Source of the DNA: Paraburkholderia metrosideri
GTDB taxonomy: Bacteria > Pseudomonadota > Gammaproteobacteria > Burkholderiales > Burkholderiaceae
NCBI RefSeq assembly: GCF_904848625.1
Contig: NZ_CAJHCP010000002.1
Coordinates: forward strand, 619,568 to 683,567
Length of the DNA stretch: 64,000 bases
Direction: 5' to 3'
In this document: piece by piece, positions 9,536 to 18,599 of the stretch
Position numbering within the stretch: the stretch's first letter is position 1
How the letters are laid out: every line of letters begins with the position of its first letter
Translations under genes and position numbers: made by a program
Notes under the pieces: model-generated
The model's database searches: none
Seen by the model: only the letters and a program-made list of their open reading frames with translations
Told to the model about the DNA's origin: nothing

Positions 9536-10858
9536 GTGTTGAAGACCTCACGTTTTTTCGACCTGCTTCGCATCCCTGGCTTCAAGCCGCTGGCCGCCGC
9601 CACCCTCATGCTGGGTGTGGCGATGTCATTCACCGCTCCCTATCTGTCGTTGTTCGGCGTCGAGCGCGCCGGCATGACGCCGCTCAGGCTCGGCATCTTC
9701 ATGACGCTGATCGCCGCGAGCGGGGTGCTTGCCAGTACGCTCGCGGGTCGATGGAGCGACGCTAGCGGCCGGCATCGGCCGTTACTGCTGGCGGCGCTGA
9801 TTGCCGCGGCGCTCGGCTATTTATGTTTATGCGTGGTGCGTGATTACCGGTTGTTGCTGGTGGTCGGCATCGTTTTTATCGGCGCGGGCGGCTCGGCCAT
9901 TTCGATGGTGTTCTCTTTCAGCCGCGCCGCGTTACCGGTACCAGACCCGCAGGAACGCGTGTTCGCCAGTGCGACGTTGCGGACCATTCTGTCGGCGGCG
10001 TGGGTGTTCGGGCCGTCGGTCGGTGCGCTGGTGCTGGCGGCGACCAGCTTCTACGGGCTGTTCCTGTTTGCGGCGGCGAGCTTTGCGACCTGCGGGTTCA
10101 TCGTCTGGAAAATGCAGGAGCCGCAGGGTCATCTCGGCGATCACACGGTGGAGGACACCGCGTCGGAGCCATCGGCGTCGATCACCGTGCCGCCGCTGAC
10201 CGCGCCGGGTGACGAAGCGCATGAAGACCTGCCAGGTGTCGCGTCGGCGAACGATATCGGCCGCGCGGTGGCCGCGCTGACGCTGCTCGGGCTGGCCGCG
10301 AACGCGACCATGATCGTGTTGCCGCTATACATCGTGCACGGGTTGAACGGCACGCATCTGGACGTCTCGGTGATGCTCGGTCTCGGCGCCCTGATGGAGA
10401 TTCCGATGATGCTCGCGCTCGGCGCGAAGTCGTCCACGCTGCACAAGCCGAACTGGCTGGCCGCATGTGCGGCGGTGCACGCGGTGTATTTCGTCGGCAT
10501 GTCGCTGGCGGGCACAGTCCATGTGCTGATCCCGATGCAGATGCTCAATGCGTTTGTCGTCGCCGTCACGTCGTGTCTCGGCATGACCTATGTGCAGGAT
10601 CTGATGCCGCATGCGCCAGGCAGGGCGACCGCACTGTTCTTCAACGCCGCGCGGGTCGGCTCGATTCTGTCGGGCGTGTTGTCGGGCTTGCTGGTGCAGG
10701 CGTTCAGCTATCGCGGCACGTTTCTGTTCTGCGGCTTACTGGCGTTGTGCGCGCTGGTGCTGTTCGCAGTGCCGGGTTATCGCTATCCGTTGATGTGGCG
10801 CGCGGTGAAGCGGTTTGCCGTCGAACAGTATGCGAAGACCCAGGCAAGGCGCAGTTAG
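9536..10858 (+). CDS. MFS transporter, sugar-efflux (Set)-like
   Basis: 440 residues with twelve predicted membrane helices. The loop 2-3 motif is GRWSDASGRHRPLLL; the central cytoplasmic loop (about 196-240) is acidic and Pro/Ser-rich. GAGGSAISMVFSFSRAALP and PMQMLNAFVVAVTSCLGMTYVQDLMP resemble the SetA/SetB sugar exporter group. The frame starts at a GTG; a TTG directly follows and neither has a good ribosome binding site, so the start is uncertain by a few codons. Substrate not predictable. Confidence 0.82.
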   Translation: MLKTSRFFDLLRIPGFKPLAAATLMLGVAMSFTAPYLSLFGVERAGMTPLRLGIFMTLIAASGVLASTLAGRWSDASGRHRPLLLAALIAAALGYLCLCVVRDYRLLLVVGIVFIGAGGSAISMVFSFSRAALPVPDPQERVFASATLRTILSAAWVFGPSVGALVLAATSFYGLFLFAAASFATCGFIVWKMQEPQGHLGDHTVEDTASEPSASITVPPLTAPGDEAHEDLPGVASANDIGRAVAALTLLGLAANATMIVLPLYIVHGLNGTHLDVSVMLGLGALMEIPMMLALGAKSSTLHKPNWLAACAAVHAVYFVGMSLAGTVHVLIPMQMLNAFVVAVTSCLGMTYVQDLMPHAPGRATALFFNAARVGSILSGVLSGLLVQAFSYRGTFLFCGLLALCALVLFAVPGYRYPLMWRAVKRFAVEQYAKTQARRS

Positions 10859-11361
10859 TTCGAGTGCCCATGCGCGAGCGAATGCGGTTAGCTGGGTGGC
10901 CATGCGAACGCGCGTGTGCTCGCGCGTTCGCAGCGGATAACGCCGCTGCGCAACCTCGTATGTAAGCTGATAGTCAGCCGGTTGAAACTGGCGCGAAGCA
11001 ACTGCACGATCCGTTCGAAAGAAACTGAAGCACGCCACCCGCGCGCAATCTCGCGCAAATCGCGCGCAAATCTCATTGCCAGGAACTTTACGCCGCGCCA
11101 CGCCTCTGCAAAGAGGCGTATCGTCTTTTGACACGCGCGGCGCCGCCCGTTTTTCCGTTGCCGTTTGCAGCATGACCGAAGGGCGGCTAACGTGTGTCCG
11201 TCGCGAGCGCATCGGCGCGGCTACAGTGGGTGGAGTCCTGCGAGGTCGCCAGCCAAGCTTGGCGAAATATCCAGCGGTACGGATAACCCCGCAACCCGAC
11301 ATAGCCGCGAGACGACGAACCCAGATCAAGCAACGCAACGACGCACTTTCCGGAGCGAGAT
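10859..11361. other. Intergenic region upstream of gnd with one strong hairpin
   Basis: 503 bases with no supported gene. A perfect 11-base inverted repeat GCGAACGCGCG (10904-10914) / CGCGCGTTCGC (10921-10931) with a 6-base loop lies 46 bases after the MFS stop. It has no T-run on either strand, so it may end or stabilise the MFS transcript. The rest is presumably the gnd promoter region; I see no convincing -35/-10 pair. Confidence 0.5.
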
Positions 11362-12399
11362 ATGCAGCTAGGCATGATTGGATTGGGACGCATGGGCGCC
11401 GACATGGTGCGACGCCTGACGAAGGGCGGTCAGCAATGTATCGCTTACGACGTACAGGCCGCCGCGGTCGAGAAACTGAAACAGGACGGCGTAGCGGGCG
11501 CTTCATCGCTCGAAGACCTGGTCGCACAACTCGACAAGCCGCGCGCGGTGTGGCTGATGGTGCCCGCCGCCGTCGTCGACTCGACATTGGAGAAACTCGT
11601 GCCGCTGCTGGAACCGGGCGACATCGTGATCGACGGCGGCAACTCGTACTATCACGACGACATCCGGCGCGGCAATGAGCTCGGCGCGCGTCAGCTTCAC
11701 TATGTGGACGTCGGCACGAGCGGCGGCGTTGCGGGTCGGGAGCGCGGCTACTGCCTGATGATCGGCGGCGAGGCGGATGTCGTGAAGCGGCTCGAGCCGA
11801 TTTTCTCGACGTTGGCGCCGGGCGCGGGCTCGGCACCGGCCACACCGGGCCGTCAGGCTGGCACCAGTACCGCCGACCAGGGCTTTCTGCATTGCGGGCC
11901 GCAAGGCGCCGGCCATTTCGTGAAGATGGTCCACAACGGCATCGAATATGGAATGATGGCCGCGTACGCCGAAGGCCTGAACATTCTCCATCACGCCGAC
12001 GCCGGCAAGCATGCGCGTGAAGTCGATGCGGAGACCTCGCCGCTGCGCCGTCCCGAGTTGTACCAGTACGATCTCAATCTTGCCGACGTCACCGAGGTCT
12101 GGCGGCGCGGCAGTGTGATCGGTTCGTGGCTGCTGGACCTGATCGCCGGATCGCTGGTCAGCGACGCCGATCTGAAGAATTACGCGGGACGGGTGTCGGA
12201 TTCAGGCGAAGGACGCTGGACCGTGGCGGCTGCGATCGATGAAGGTGTGCCCACGCCCGTGCTCAGCGCGGCGTTGTTCGCGCGCTTCAGCTCCCGTGGC
12301 GACGCGGACTTCGCGAATCGCGTGCTGTCGGCGATGCGGCATGATTTCGGCGGACATGTGGAAAAGGGCGCCGAGCCGTCCGGTGGGCAGAAAAGCTGA
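11362..12399 (+). CDS. gnd: 6-phosphogluconate dehydrogenase, decarboxylating (short form)
   Basis: 345 residues. NAD(P)-binding GLGRMGADMVRRL is at the start, followed by DGGNSYYHDD, the substrate motif DVGTSGGVAGRERGYCLMIGG, and the catalytic region GPQGAGHFVKMVHNGIEYG with the Lys and His of the family. The length (about 300-345 rather than 470) marks the short YqeC/GndA-type class, often NAD-preferring. It oxidises 6-phosphogluconate to ribulose-5-phosphate, feeding the phosphoketolase encoded 2 kb downstream. GGAG lies upstream of the ATG. An insertion of about 17 residues rich in Gly/Ala/Pro/Thr (near residues 152-172) interrupts the usual pre-GPQGAGH region. Confidence 0.92.
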   Translation: MQLGMIGLGRMGADMVRRLTKGGQQCIAYDVQAAAVEKLKQDGVAGASSLEDLVAQLDKPRAVWLMVPAAVVDSTLEKLVPLLEPGDIVIDGGNSYYHDDIRRGNELGARQLHYVDVGTSGGVAGRERGYCLMIGGEADVVKRLEPIFSTLAPGAGSAPATPGRQAGTSTADQGFLHCGPQGAGHFVKMVHNGIEYGMMAAYAEGLNILHHADAGKHAREVDAETSPLRRPELYQYDLNLADVTEVWRRGSVIGSWLLDLIAGSLVSDADLKNYAGRVSDSGEGRWTVAAAIDEGVPTPVLSAALFARFSSRGDADFANRVLSAMRHDFGGHVEKGAEPSGGQKS

Positions 12400-12542
12400 T
12401 CCGTGCACCGCGTGCAGTGCCAGTTTCGAGGCCCAGCGCTCGAACGTCGGCCTTGAACCTGGCGCCACGCGTTAGCTGATCAACGGATCAGTGGATCAAC
12501 CCATCCACCCGCCAAACCGTCTAACCAACCCAGGAAACCGCG

Positions 12543-13238
12543 ATGCAAGCCACTACCTCCAACCCGCACGACGTCGTGTTTCTGTTCGACTGCGACAACA
12601 CGTTGCTGGACAACGACCACGTGCTCTCGGATTTGCGCGCGCACATGATGCGGGAGTTCGGCGCGGAGAATAGCGCGCGGTATTGGGAGATTTTTGAAAA
12701 CCTGCGCACGGAACTGGGTTACGCCGACTATCTGGGCGCGCTCCAGCGTTACCGGCTGGAGCATCCACGCGATACGAAGCTGTTACTGATGGCATCGTTT
12801 CTGATCGAGTATCCGTTTGCGAACCGGCTGTATCCGGGCGCGCTGGATGCGCTCAGGCACGTGGGGCAGAGCGGACCGACGGTGATTCTGTCGGACGGCG
12901 ACGTGGTGTTCCAGCCGCGCAAGCTTGCGCGTTCGGGTCTATGGGACGAGGTCGAAGGGCGGGTGCTGATTTACATCCACAAGGAACTGATGCTCGATCA
13001 GGTGATGGAGTGTTACCCGGCGCGCCACTACGTGATGGTCGACGACAAGCTGCGAATTCTCACCGCGATGAAAAAGGCTTGGGGCGACCGGTTGACCACG
13101 GTCTTTCCGCGTCAGGGTCACTATGCTTTCGATCCGAAAGAGATCGCCAGCAATCCGCCCGCAGATGTGAGCGTCGAGCGGATTGGCGAACTGGCGGATA
13201 TCGACGTGAATGCGCTGATACTGGCCGCGAAGGGATAA
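12543..13238 (+). CDS. HAD-superfamily phosphatase
   Basis: 231 residues. Motif I is FLFDCDNTLLDND with the nucleophile Asp and +2 Asp, motif II is VILSDGD, and motif III/IV is VMVDDKLRILTAMKKAWG. A helical cap lies between motifs I and II, as in subclass I enzymes. AGGAAA precedes the ATG. The position between gnd and xfp suggests a sugar-phosphate substrate, but this is context only. The stop lies one base from the stop of the convergent ankyrin gene. Confidence 0.83.
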   Translation: MQATTSNPHDVVFLFDCDNTLLDNDHVLSDLRAHMMREFGAENSARYWEIFENLRTELGYADYLGALQRYRLEHPRDTKLLLMASFLIEYPFANRLYPGALDALRHVGQSGPTVILSDGDVVFQPRKLARSGLWDEVEGRVLIYIHKELMLDQVMECYPARHYVMVDDKLRILTAMKKAWGDRLTTVFPRQGHYAFDPKEIASNPPADVSVERIGELADIDVNALILAAKG

Positions 13239-13239
13239 C

Positions 13240-13776
13240 TCAGGAACCCAGTTCCTTCAGGCGCGCCTGCGCATCTGCGGCGCCCATGCGGGCCGCTGCA
13301 CCGCCCGCCGTCACGCCATTCGCATCGCGGGCCTGCGGGTCCGCGCCGCGCGCGATCAGCAGTTCCATGATCGCCGTGCGATTGAACATCGCCGCCACCA
13401 TCAACGCGGTGCGGCCATCCGGCGAAGCACCTTCGACATCCGCGCCATGCGCGAGCAGTGTTTCGATCACCTTGTCGAAACCTTTGAAAGCCGCGCCCGC
13501 GATCGGCGTTTGCCCATTGTCGTTGCGAAGGTTCGGATCGGCGCCACGTTCGAGCAGGGTCCGCACCGCATCCGCGTGACCGTGATAGCTTGCCAGCATC
13601 ACGAGGCTGTCGCCCTTGTCGTTGCGCAGATTGGGCGGCACGCCTTTCTCGATGACGGCGGCGAGCATGGATGCATCGCCGCGACGGGCAAGGTCGAATA
13701 CTTCCTGAGCGAGCGCGAGCAACTCGGGGTCCATCGGCGATTGAGAAGGCGGCGGGGTATCGGCGTGGTCCGTCAA
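13240..13776 (-). CDS. Ankyrin-repeat protein
   Basis: 178 residues with about four ankyrin repeats of 33 residues. They are visible as GVPPNLRNDKGDSLVMLASYHGH, GADPNLRNDNGQTPIAGAAFKGF, GADVEGASPDGRTALMVAAMF and GADPQARDANGVTAGGAAARMG, each with the GADPN turn. The N-terminus is polar and has no signal peptide, so it is a cytoplasmic protein-interaction scaffold. The start was chosen at a TTG with AAGGAG seven bases upstream; a longer frame upstream has no ribosome binding site. Partner unknown. Confidence 0.82.
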   Translation of the reverse strand: MTDHADTPPPSQSPMDPELLALAQEVFDLARRGDASMLAAVIEKGVPPNLRNDKGDSLVMLASYHGHADAVRTLLERGADPNLRNDNGQTPIAGAAFKGFDKVIETLLAHGADVEGASPDGRTALMVAAMFNRTAIMELLIARGADPQARDANGVTAGGAAARMGAADAQARLKELGS

Positions 13777-13889
13777 TGGAATCTCCTTGCGAGTGAAGCG
13801 GGACTGGCGCCGCGATGGCGCCGGAATATCGCTCAGGATACACATTTTGCTGCGTCGCCGCGCACCTCGCGCAGCGTTGAATCAAGCGC

Positions 13890-14015
13890 TCACGTCAACC
13901 CGAAAAGCTTGACCAGCAAAGCGAACACGCCGATCAGAACAGCGACGCCCGCCCACAGGATCACGAGCGAGAGAACGATTGTCACGAACACTTTGAGGGA
14001 GCTGGGTTTCGACAT
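13890..14015 (-). CDS. Possible small single-pass membrane protein (41 aa)
   Basis: The frame reads MSKPSSLKVF followed by an uninterrupted hydrophobic stretch (about residues 9-39) with Trp21 and a Lys36 near its end, then TGA. An upstream in-frame ATG at 14024 would add three residues. Composition is far more hydrophobic than chance frames in this region, and codon use is G/C-ending. No clear Shine-Dalgarno is visible, so it is a candidate only. Confidence 0.4.
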   Translation of the reverse strand: MSKPSSLKVFVTIVLSLVILWAGVAVLIGVFALLVKLFGLT

Positions 14016-14024
14016 GGCGGCCAT

Positions 14025-14545
14025 GGAAGTAAGAGGCAGAAAGTGCGGGACGCATGACGCACGCGTGGCCGCAATGCATTCGGGTTGAGCAGCTTATAGA
14101 CATTCCGTCGATACGCACAGGCAGTCTAGCGCAAGACAACCCGCTCGATCACATCTCGCCGACTACTTAAAGACATGCCACGTAGACAAACCGCGCGGTC
14201 AGGCCGACGATCAGGCGGCGACCGTATTGGCCGCTGTACGACGCACCCAGGCGCCTTTCAATTTTCAGGTGTGCGTCCTCGCCGCACGCATTACCTCGAC
14301 GCAGATCAAGCTTTGGACGATTGCATCGAACCATGCGGCACGCTGCCTGTCACATCCCCAGACGGTCGCGGCACAGGTCGGAACCAGCCTTTGGTAAATG
14401 ACCTGCGCCGCTATGCTTTCGTTGTGTCATCTGCATGACAAGCCGGTGCCGTAGCACTTTTTAGCACCGGCGCGCGTCGCCAGGTTCTACTACCCGCCGA
14501 CGTACCCGCTAACCTGCCTGACAGTCCTTTTCGAGGAGTGACGCC
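14025..14545. other. Intergenic/leader region upstream of xfp
   Basis: 521 bases between the small membrane ORF and phosphoketolase. The open frames here look like shadows without ribosome binding sites. The only structure seen is the pair of inverted repeats at 14425-14471, listed separately. The length suggests a regulated xfp-ackA promoter. Confidence 0.4.
14425..14471. promoter_or_regulatory. Two adjacent inverted repeats before xfp
   Basis: TGTCAT-CTGC-ATGACA (14425-14440) is immediately followed by GCCGGTGC-N14-GCACCGGC (14442-14471), whose left arm can alternatively form GTGC-CGTA-GCAC. The block ends about 75 bases before the phosphoketolase start. It could be an operator or a leader hairpin; which is not decidable from sequence. 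Confidence 0.4.
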
Positions 14546-16939
14546 ATGGCTGAAGCAACTTCACGTCCCACGCCGCCGCAAACCCTGGACCCCGACACGC
14601 TGCGCAAGATGGACCGCTACTGGCGCGCATGCAACTATCTGTCGGTGGGAATGATTTATCTGCGTGACAATCCGCTTCTGCGCGAGCCGCTGAAACCCGA
14701 GCACATCAAGAATCGCCTGCTGGGCCATTGGGGCTCGGACCCGGGGCAGAGTTTTCTGCTGGTGCATCTGAACCGGCTGATCAAGCAGCTCGATCTGAAC
14801 ATGATCTATCTGGCCGGTCCTGGCCACGGCGCGCCGGCCAGTCTCGCGCATTGTTATCTCGAAGGGCATTACTCGGAAATCTATCCCGACCGCAGCGAAG
14901 ATGAAGCCGGCATGCGGCGCTTTTTCCGGCAGTTCTCGTTTCCCGGCGGCATTGGCTCGCATTGCACGCCGGAAACGCCCGGATCGATTCATGAAGGCGG
15001 CGAGTTGGGTTACAGCCTGTCGCATGGGTACGGCGCGGCGTTCGATAACCCCGATCTGATCGTCACTGTGATGATCGGCGACGGCGAAGCGGAAACCGGT
15101 CCGCTCGCCACCTCGTGGCATTCGAACAAATTCCTGAATCCGATCCGCGACGGTGCGGTACTGCCGGTTCTGCATCTGAACGGCTACAAGATCGCCAATC
15201 CGACCATCCTCGCGCGGATTCCCAGCGAAGAACTGGAAGCGTTGCTGACTGGCTATGGGCACAAGCCGTATTTCGTCGAAGGCGACGATCCCGACACCAT
15301 GCATCAGCAGATGGCCGCGACGCTCGAACAATGCGTCAGCGAAATCAGGGCGATTCAACAGCACGCACGCAGCAGCAACGACCCGACGCGGCCGCGCTGG
15401 CCGATGATCGTGCTGCGCTCGCCCAAAGGCTGGACTGGCCCGAAGGAAGTGGACGGCCACAAGGTCGAGGGCTCGTGGCGTGCACATCAGGTGCCGGTGC
15501 TCGATCCGGTCACCAATAGCAAGAGCCTGAAACTGGTCGATCACTGGCTGCGCAGCTATCAACCCGAGACGCTGTTTGACGAGGCCGGGCGTCTGGTCGA
15601 AGAACTGCGCGAACTCTCGCCCGAGGGCGCACGCCGTATCAGCGCGAATCCGCATGCGAATGGCGGCTTGCTGTGCAAGACGCTCGATCTGCCAGCGTTT
15701 CAGGATTACGCGGTGACGGTTAAGAAGCCGGGCAGTTCGTACACGTCGCCGACCGATGTGCTCGGCAAGTTTCTGCGCGACGTGATGCGCAACAACATGA
15801 CGAACTTCCGCGTGTTCGGCCCGGACGAAACGGCCAGCAACAAGCTGACCGCAATCTATGAGGCTTCGCAGAAAACCTGGCTGGCCGACACCGAGCCGAG
15901 CGACAAGGACGGCGGCGACCTGTCACCCGACGGCCGCGTGATGGAAATGCTCAGCGAACACACGCTCGAAGGCTGGTTCGAAGGGTACGTTCTGACGGGG
16001 CGCCATGGTCTGTTCGCCACGTACGAAGCGTTCGTCCACGTGATCGACTCGATGTTCAACCAGCACGCGAAGTGGCTCGAAAAGTCCAAACGCGATCTCG
16101 GCTGGCGCCAGCCGGTGCCGTCGATCAACCTGCTGATCACGTCGCTGGTCTGGCGTCAGGATCACAACGGCTTCACGCATCAGGACCCGGGCTTTCTCGA
16201 CGTCGTCACGAATAAAAGCCCGGACGTGGTGCGCATTTATCTGCCGCCCGATGCGAACTGTCTGTTGAGCGTGGCCGACCACTGTCTGCGTTCGCGCGAC
16301 TATGTCAACGTGATCGTCGCCGACAAGCAGCCGCATTTGCAGTACCTCGATATGGACGCGGCGGTCACGCATTGCACCAAGGGCATCGGTATCTGGGACT
16401 GGGCGTCGACCGACCAGGGTGTCGAACCGGATGTGGTGATCGCCTGCGCGGGCGACATCCCCACGATGGAAGCGCTCGCCGCGGTGCAGATCCTGAAGGA
16501 ACGTTTCGCCGATCTGAAAATCCGTTTCGTCAACGTGGTCGATCTGTTCCGGCTGATGCCCGAGCATGCGCATCCGCACGGTTTGTCCGATCGCGATTTC
16601 GATTCGCTGTTCACCACCAGCAAACCGGTGATCTTCAATTTCCACTCGTACGCGTCGCTGGTGCACAAGCTGACCTATAACCGCTCGAATCACGAGAACC
16701 TGCACGTACACGGGTATCACGAGAAGGGCAATATCAACACGCCGCTCGAACTCGCGATCATCAATGGCGTGGACCGCTTTACGCTGGCGATCGACGCGAT
16801 CGATCGCGTGCCAAAACTGCGCGGCGTCGGCGATCACGCCAAGGAATGGTTGCGCGGACAGATCATCGAGCACCTGGCTTATGCGCACGCCGAAGGCATC
16901 GACAAGGAAGAAATCCGCAACTGGACGTGGAAAGGCTAA
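14546..16939 (+). CDS. xfp: Phosphoketolase (xylulose-5-P/fructose-6-P)
   Basis: 797 residues, the normal family length. This TPP enzyme splits xylulose-5-phosphate (or fructose-6-phosphate) with phosphate to acetyl-phosphate plus glyceraldehyde-3-phosphate (or erythrose-4-phosphate). The N-terminal signature [20 protein letters not shown], the TPP/Mg motif [21 protein letters not shown], and [21 protein letters not shown] and [19 protein letters not shown] are all present. GAGGAG precedes the ATG. Acetate kinase follows after 12 bases, so the pair converts the C2 unit to acetate with ATP gain. Upstream gnd supplies pentose phosphate. Confidence 0.96.
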   Translation: MAEATSRPTPPQTLDPDTLRKMDRYWRACNYLSVGMIYLRDNPLLREPLKPEHIKNRLLGHWGSDPGQSFLLVHLNRLIKQLDLNMIYLAGPGHGAPASLAHCYLEGHYSEIYPDRSEDEAGMRRFFRQFSFPGGIGSHCTPETPGSIHEGGELGYSLSHGYGAAFDNPDLIVTVMIGDGEAETGPLATSWHSNKFLNPIRDGAVLPVLHLNGYKIANPTILARIPSEELEALLTGYGHKPYFVEGDDPDTMHQQMAATLEQCVSEIRAIQQHARSSNDPTRPRWPMIVLRSPKGWTGPKEVDGHKVEGSWRAHQVPVLDPVTNSKSLKLVDHWLRSYQPETLFDEAGRLVEELRELSPEGARRISANPHANGGLLCKTLDLPAFQDYAVTVKKPGSSYTSPTDVLGKFLRDVMRNNMTNFRVFGPDETASNKLTAIYEASQKTWLADTEPSDKDGGDLSPDGRVMEMLSEHTLEGWFEGYVLTGRHGLFATYEAFVHVIDSMFNQHAKWLEKSKRDLGWRQPVPSINLLITSLVWRQDHNGFTHQDPGFLDVVTNKSPDVVRIYLPPDANCLLSVADHCLRSRDYVNVIVADKQPHLQYLDMDAAVTHCTKGIGIWDWASTDQGVEPDVVIACAGDIPTMEALAAVQILKERFADLKIRFVNVVDLFRLMPEHAHPHGLSDRDFDSLFTTSKPVIFNFHSYASLVHKLTYNRSNHENLHVHGYHEKGNINTPLELAIINGVDRFTLAIDAIDRVPKLRGVGDHAKEWLRGQIIEHLAYAHAEGIDKEEIRNWTWKG

Positions 16940-16951
16940 CCGGGGTCGCTC

Positions 16952-18109
16952 ATGCACACTCAGGACGCAGCGCACAATCAAACGATTCTGGTGCTGAATA
17001 GCGGTTCGTCGTCGCTGAAATTCGGGCTTTTCTCGCCGTCGGGCGATGACGAATCGCTGCTGCTGGAAGGCGCGGCTGAAGGTATTGGCCGCGCTGACGG
17101 CAGCTTGCGGATCACGTCACCCGATGGCGGCGTGCTGGTGCAACAGGACCACGTGCTCGAATCGCAAACCGACGCGTTGCAAAGGCTCTCGCAGGTGCTC
17201 GCGCAACAGCGGTTTGCGCAGCCGTCGGCGGTGGGGCATCGGGTCGTGCATGGCGGTCCGCATCTGCGCAAGCATCAGCTTCTCACCAATGAAGTCCGCC
17301 AGCGCCTGAAAGACGCGGTGCATTTTGCGCCGCTGCATATTCCGCCGGCGCTCGCGCTGATCGACGAGGCGATGAAGATTTTCAGCACGGTGCCGCATTT
17401 CGCGTGTTTCGATACGGCGTTCCACGCGACGCTGCCGCCGCGCGCGGCACAACTGCCGTTGCCGCGCCGTTATGTCGAGGCCGGCGTGATGCGCTACGGC
17501 TTTCATGGGCTCTCGTACGAGTCGCTGGTCAGACGGCTCGGCGCCGATTTGCCGCCCCGCGCAGTGTTCGCGCATCTGGGCAATGGTTCGAGTGTGTGCG
17601 CGTTGCGCGATGGCCGATCGGTGGATACGTCGATGGGTCTGACGCCGACGGGCGGCGTACCGATGGGCACGCGCAGCGGCGATCTGGATCCCGGCGTGCT
17701 GCTCTATCTGATGCGCGTGGAAAAGCTCGACGCCGACGCGCTGGAAACCCTGTTGAATCGCCACAGCGGCCTGGCCGGTTTCGCCGATGGAGAAAGCGAC
17801 ATGCAGGCGCTGGAAAAGCGCGCAGCGGCCGGGGACGCACACGCGTTGCTGGCACTCGACGCGTTCGCGACCGCGGTGCGCAAGACGATCGGCGCGTATG
17901 CGGCGTTGCTGGGCGGCATCGACTTGCTGGTGTTTACCGGCGGGATTGGTGAGCACAGCGCGGCGATACGTCAGCGCGTGTGCGAGGGGCTGGCATTCGC
18001 CGGACTCATCGAAGGCGAACCGGCAGGCAAGGTGAGGGCCATCCACACCGAGGAGGAAAAGCAGATTGCGCGCCATTGCCGGGCGTTGTTGCAAGCCGAA
18101 ACCGGCTGA
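16952..18109 (+). CDS. ackA: Acetate kinase
   Basis: 385 residues. Family marks in order are VLNSGSSSLKFGLF at the start, RYGFHGLSYESLV, HLGNGSSVCALRDG, GVPMGTRSGDLDPGVL and FTGGIGEHSAAIR near the C-terminus. It makes ATP and acetate from acetyl-phosphate (reversible) in the cytoplasm. It is 12 bases after xfp, so almost certainly one transcript; the product of the first enzyme is the substrate of the second. No phosphotransacetylase is adjacent. Confidence 0.95.
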   Translation: MHTQDAAHNQTILVLNSGSSSLKFGLFSPSGDDESLLLEGAAEGIGRADGSLRITSPDGGVLVQQDHVLESQTDALQRLSQVLAQQRFAQPSAVGHRVVHGGPHLRKHQLLTNEVRQRLKDAVHFAPLHIPPALALIDEAMKIFSTVPHFACFDTAFHATLPPRAAQLPLPRRYVEAGVMRYGFHGLSYESLVRRLGADLPPRAVFAHLGNGSSVCALRDGRSVDTSMGLTPTGGVPMGTRSGDLDPGVLLYLMRVEKLDADALETLLNRHSGLAGFADGESDMQALEKRAAAGDAHALLALDAFATAVRKTIGAYAALLGGIDLLVFTGGIGEHSAAIRQRVCEGLAFAGLIEGEPAGKVRAIHTEEEKQIARHCRALLQAETG

Positions 18110-18111
18110 GG

Positions 18112-18408
18112 TTATTTCGCCTTTGGCGCTTTGACGACGGTGCGGTCCGACACGCCGGTTACACCGAATAGCCGCGTGACGTCTTCGAGCACGGCGGTTC
18201 GCTGCTGGTCGCGTTGTAACTCGCCTGTCAGCGTGATGCGGCCATGCGACACCTTCACCTTGACGCTGTGTTCGGGGACCGCGGCGTCCCATGCGAGGCG
18301 GCGCGTGGCGTCGGCGGCGATTTGCGCGTCGCTCAGACGGGTGCTGGTGAGGTCGGTGCCGGCCTGGGTGGATCTGGGCTTCGCTTTCGCGAGACGGGCT
18401 TGTCGCAT
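18112..18408 (-). CDS. BON-domain protein
   Basis: 98 residues without signal peptide. The BON domain covers about 25-93: LSDAQIAADATRRLAWDAAVPE, VKVSHGRITLTGELQRDQQR and the closing VTGVSDRTVV. BON domains usually bind lipid or act in osmotic or envelope stress; a cytoplasmic single-BON protein like this is of unknown role. GGAG lies five bases before the chosen ATG. It converges with ackA with two bases between stops. Confidence 0.85.
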   Translation of the reverse strand: MRQARLAKAKPRSTQAGTDLTSTRLSDAQIAADATRRLAWDAAVPEHSVKVKVSHGRITLTGELQRDQQRTAVLEDVTRLFGVTGVSDRTVVKAPKAK

Positions 18409-18514
18409 GGGCTCTCCATAAAAGTCACATGGATTGAACAACACTAGCAGATGTGGCGGATTCTGCTTTCCGCGACGGTTCTGAATGACGAAGTGGGGCG
18501 ACGCTGCGGGCGAG

Positions 18515-18569
18515 TGCCGGCCGATTGCCGGCCGATTGGCGCCCGCTTGCGGCCCGCTTGCCGGCATGG
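18515..18569. repeat. Five imperfect 11-bp tandem repeats
   Basis: Units start with TGCCGGCCGAT (twice, identical), then TGGCGCCCGCT, TGCGGCCCGCT and TGCCGGCATGG. They lie between the BON gene and the stop of the MFS gene, in non-coding DNA, and probably vary between strains. Confidence 0.7.
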
Positions 18570-18599
18570 CTCGCCCCGTGTCGTCATCACCCGGCTGCG

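Noticed and set aside
10736..11845. 369-codon minus-strand frame spanning the MFS end and gnd start
   Set aside because: Arg/Ser/Pro-rich, crosses two genes and an intergenic region; a GC artefact.
14175..14438. 87-codon frame upstream of xfp
   Set aside because: Begins without a ribosome binding site, composition like other shadows.
14561..15655. 364-codon minus-strand frame opposite xfp
   Set aside because: Shadow of phosphoketolase; no start signal and no family.
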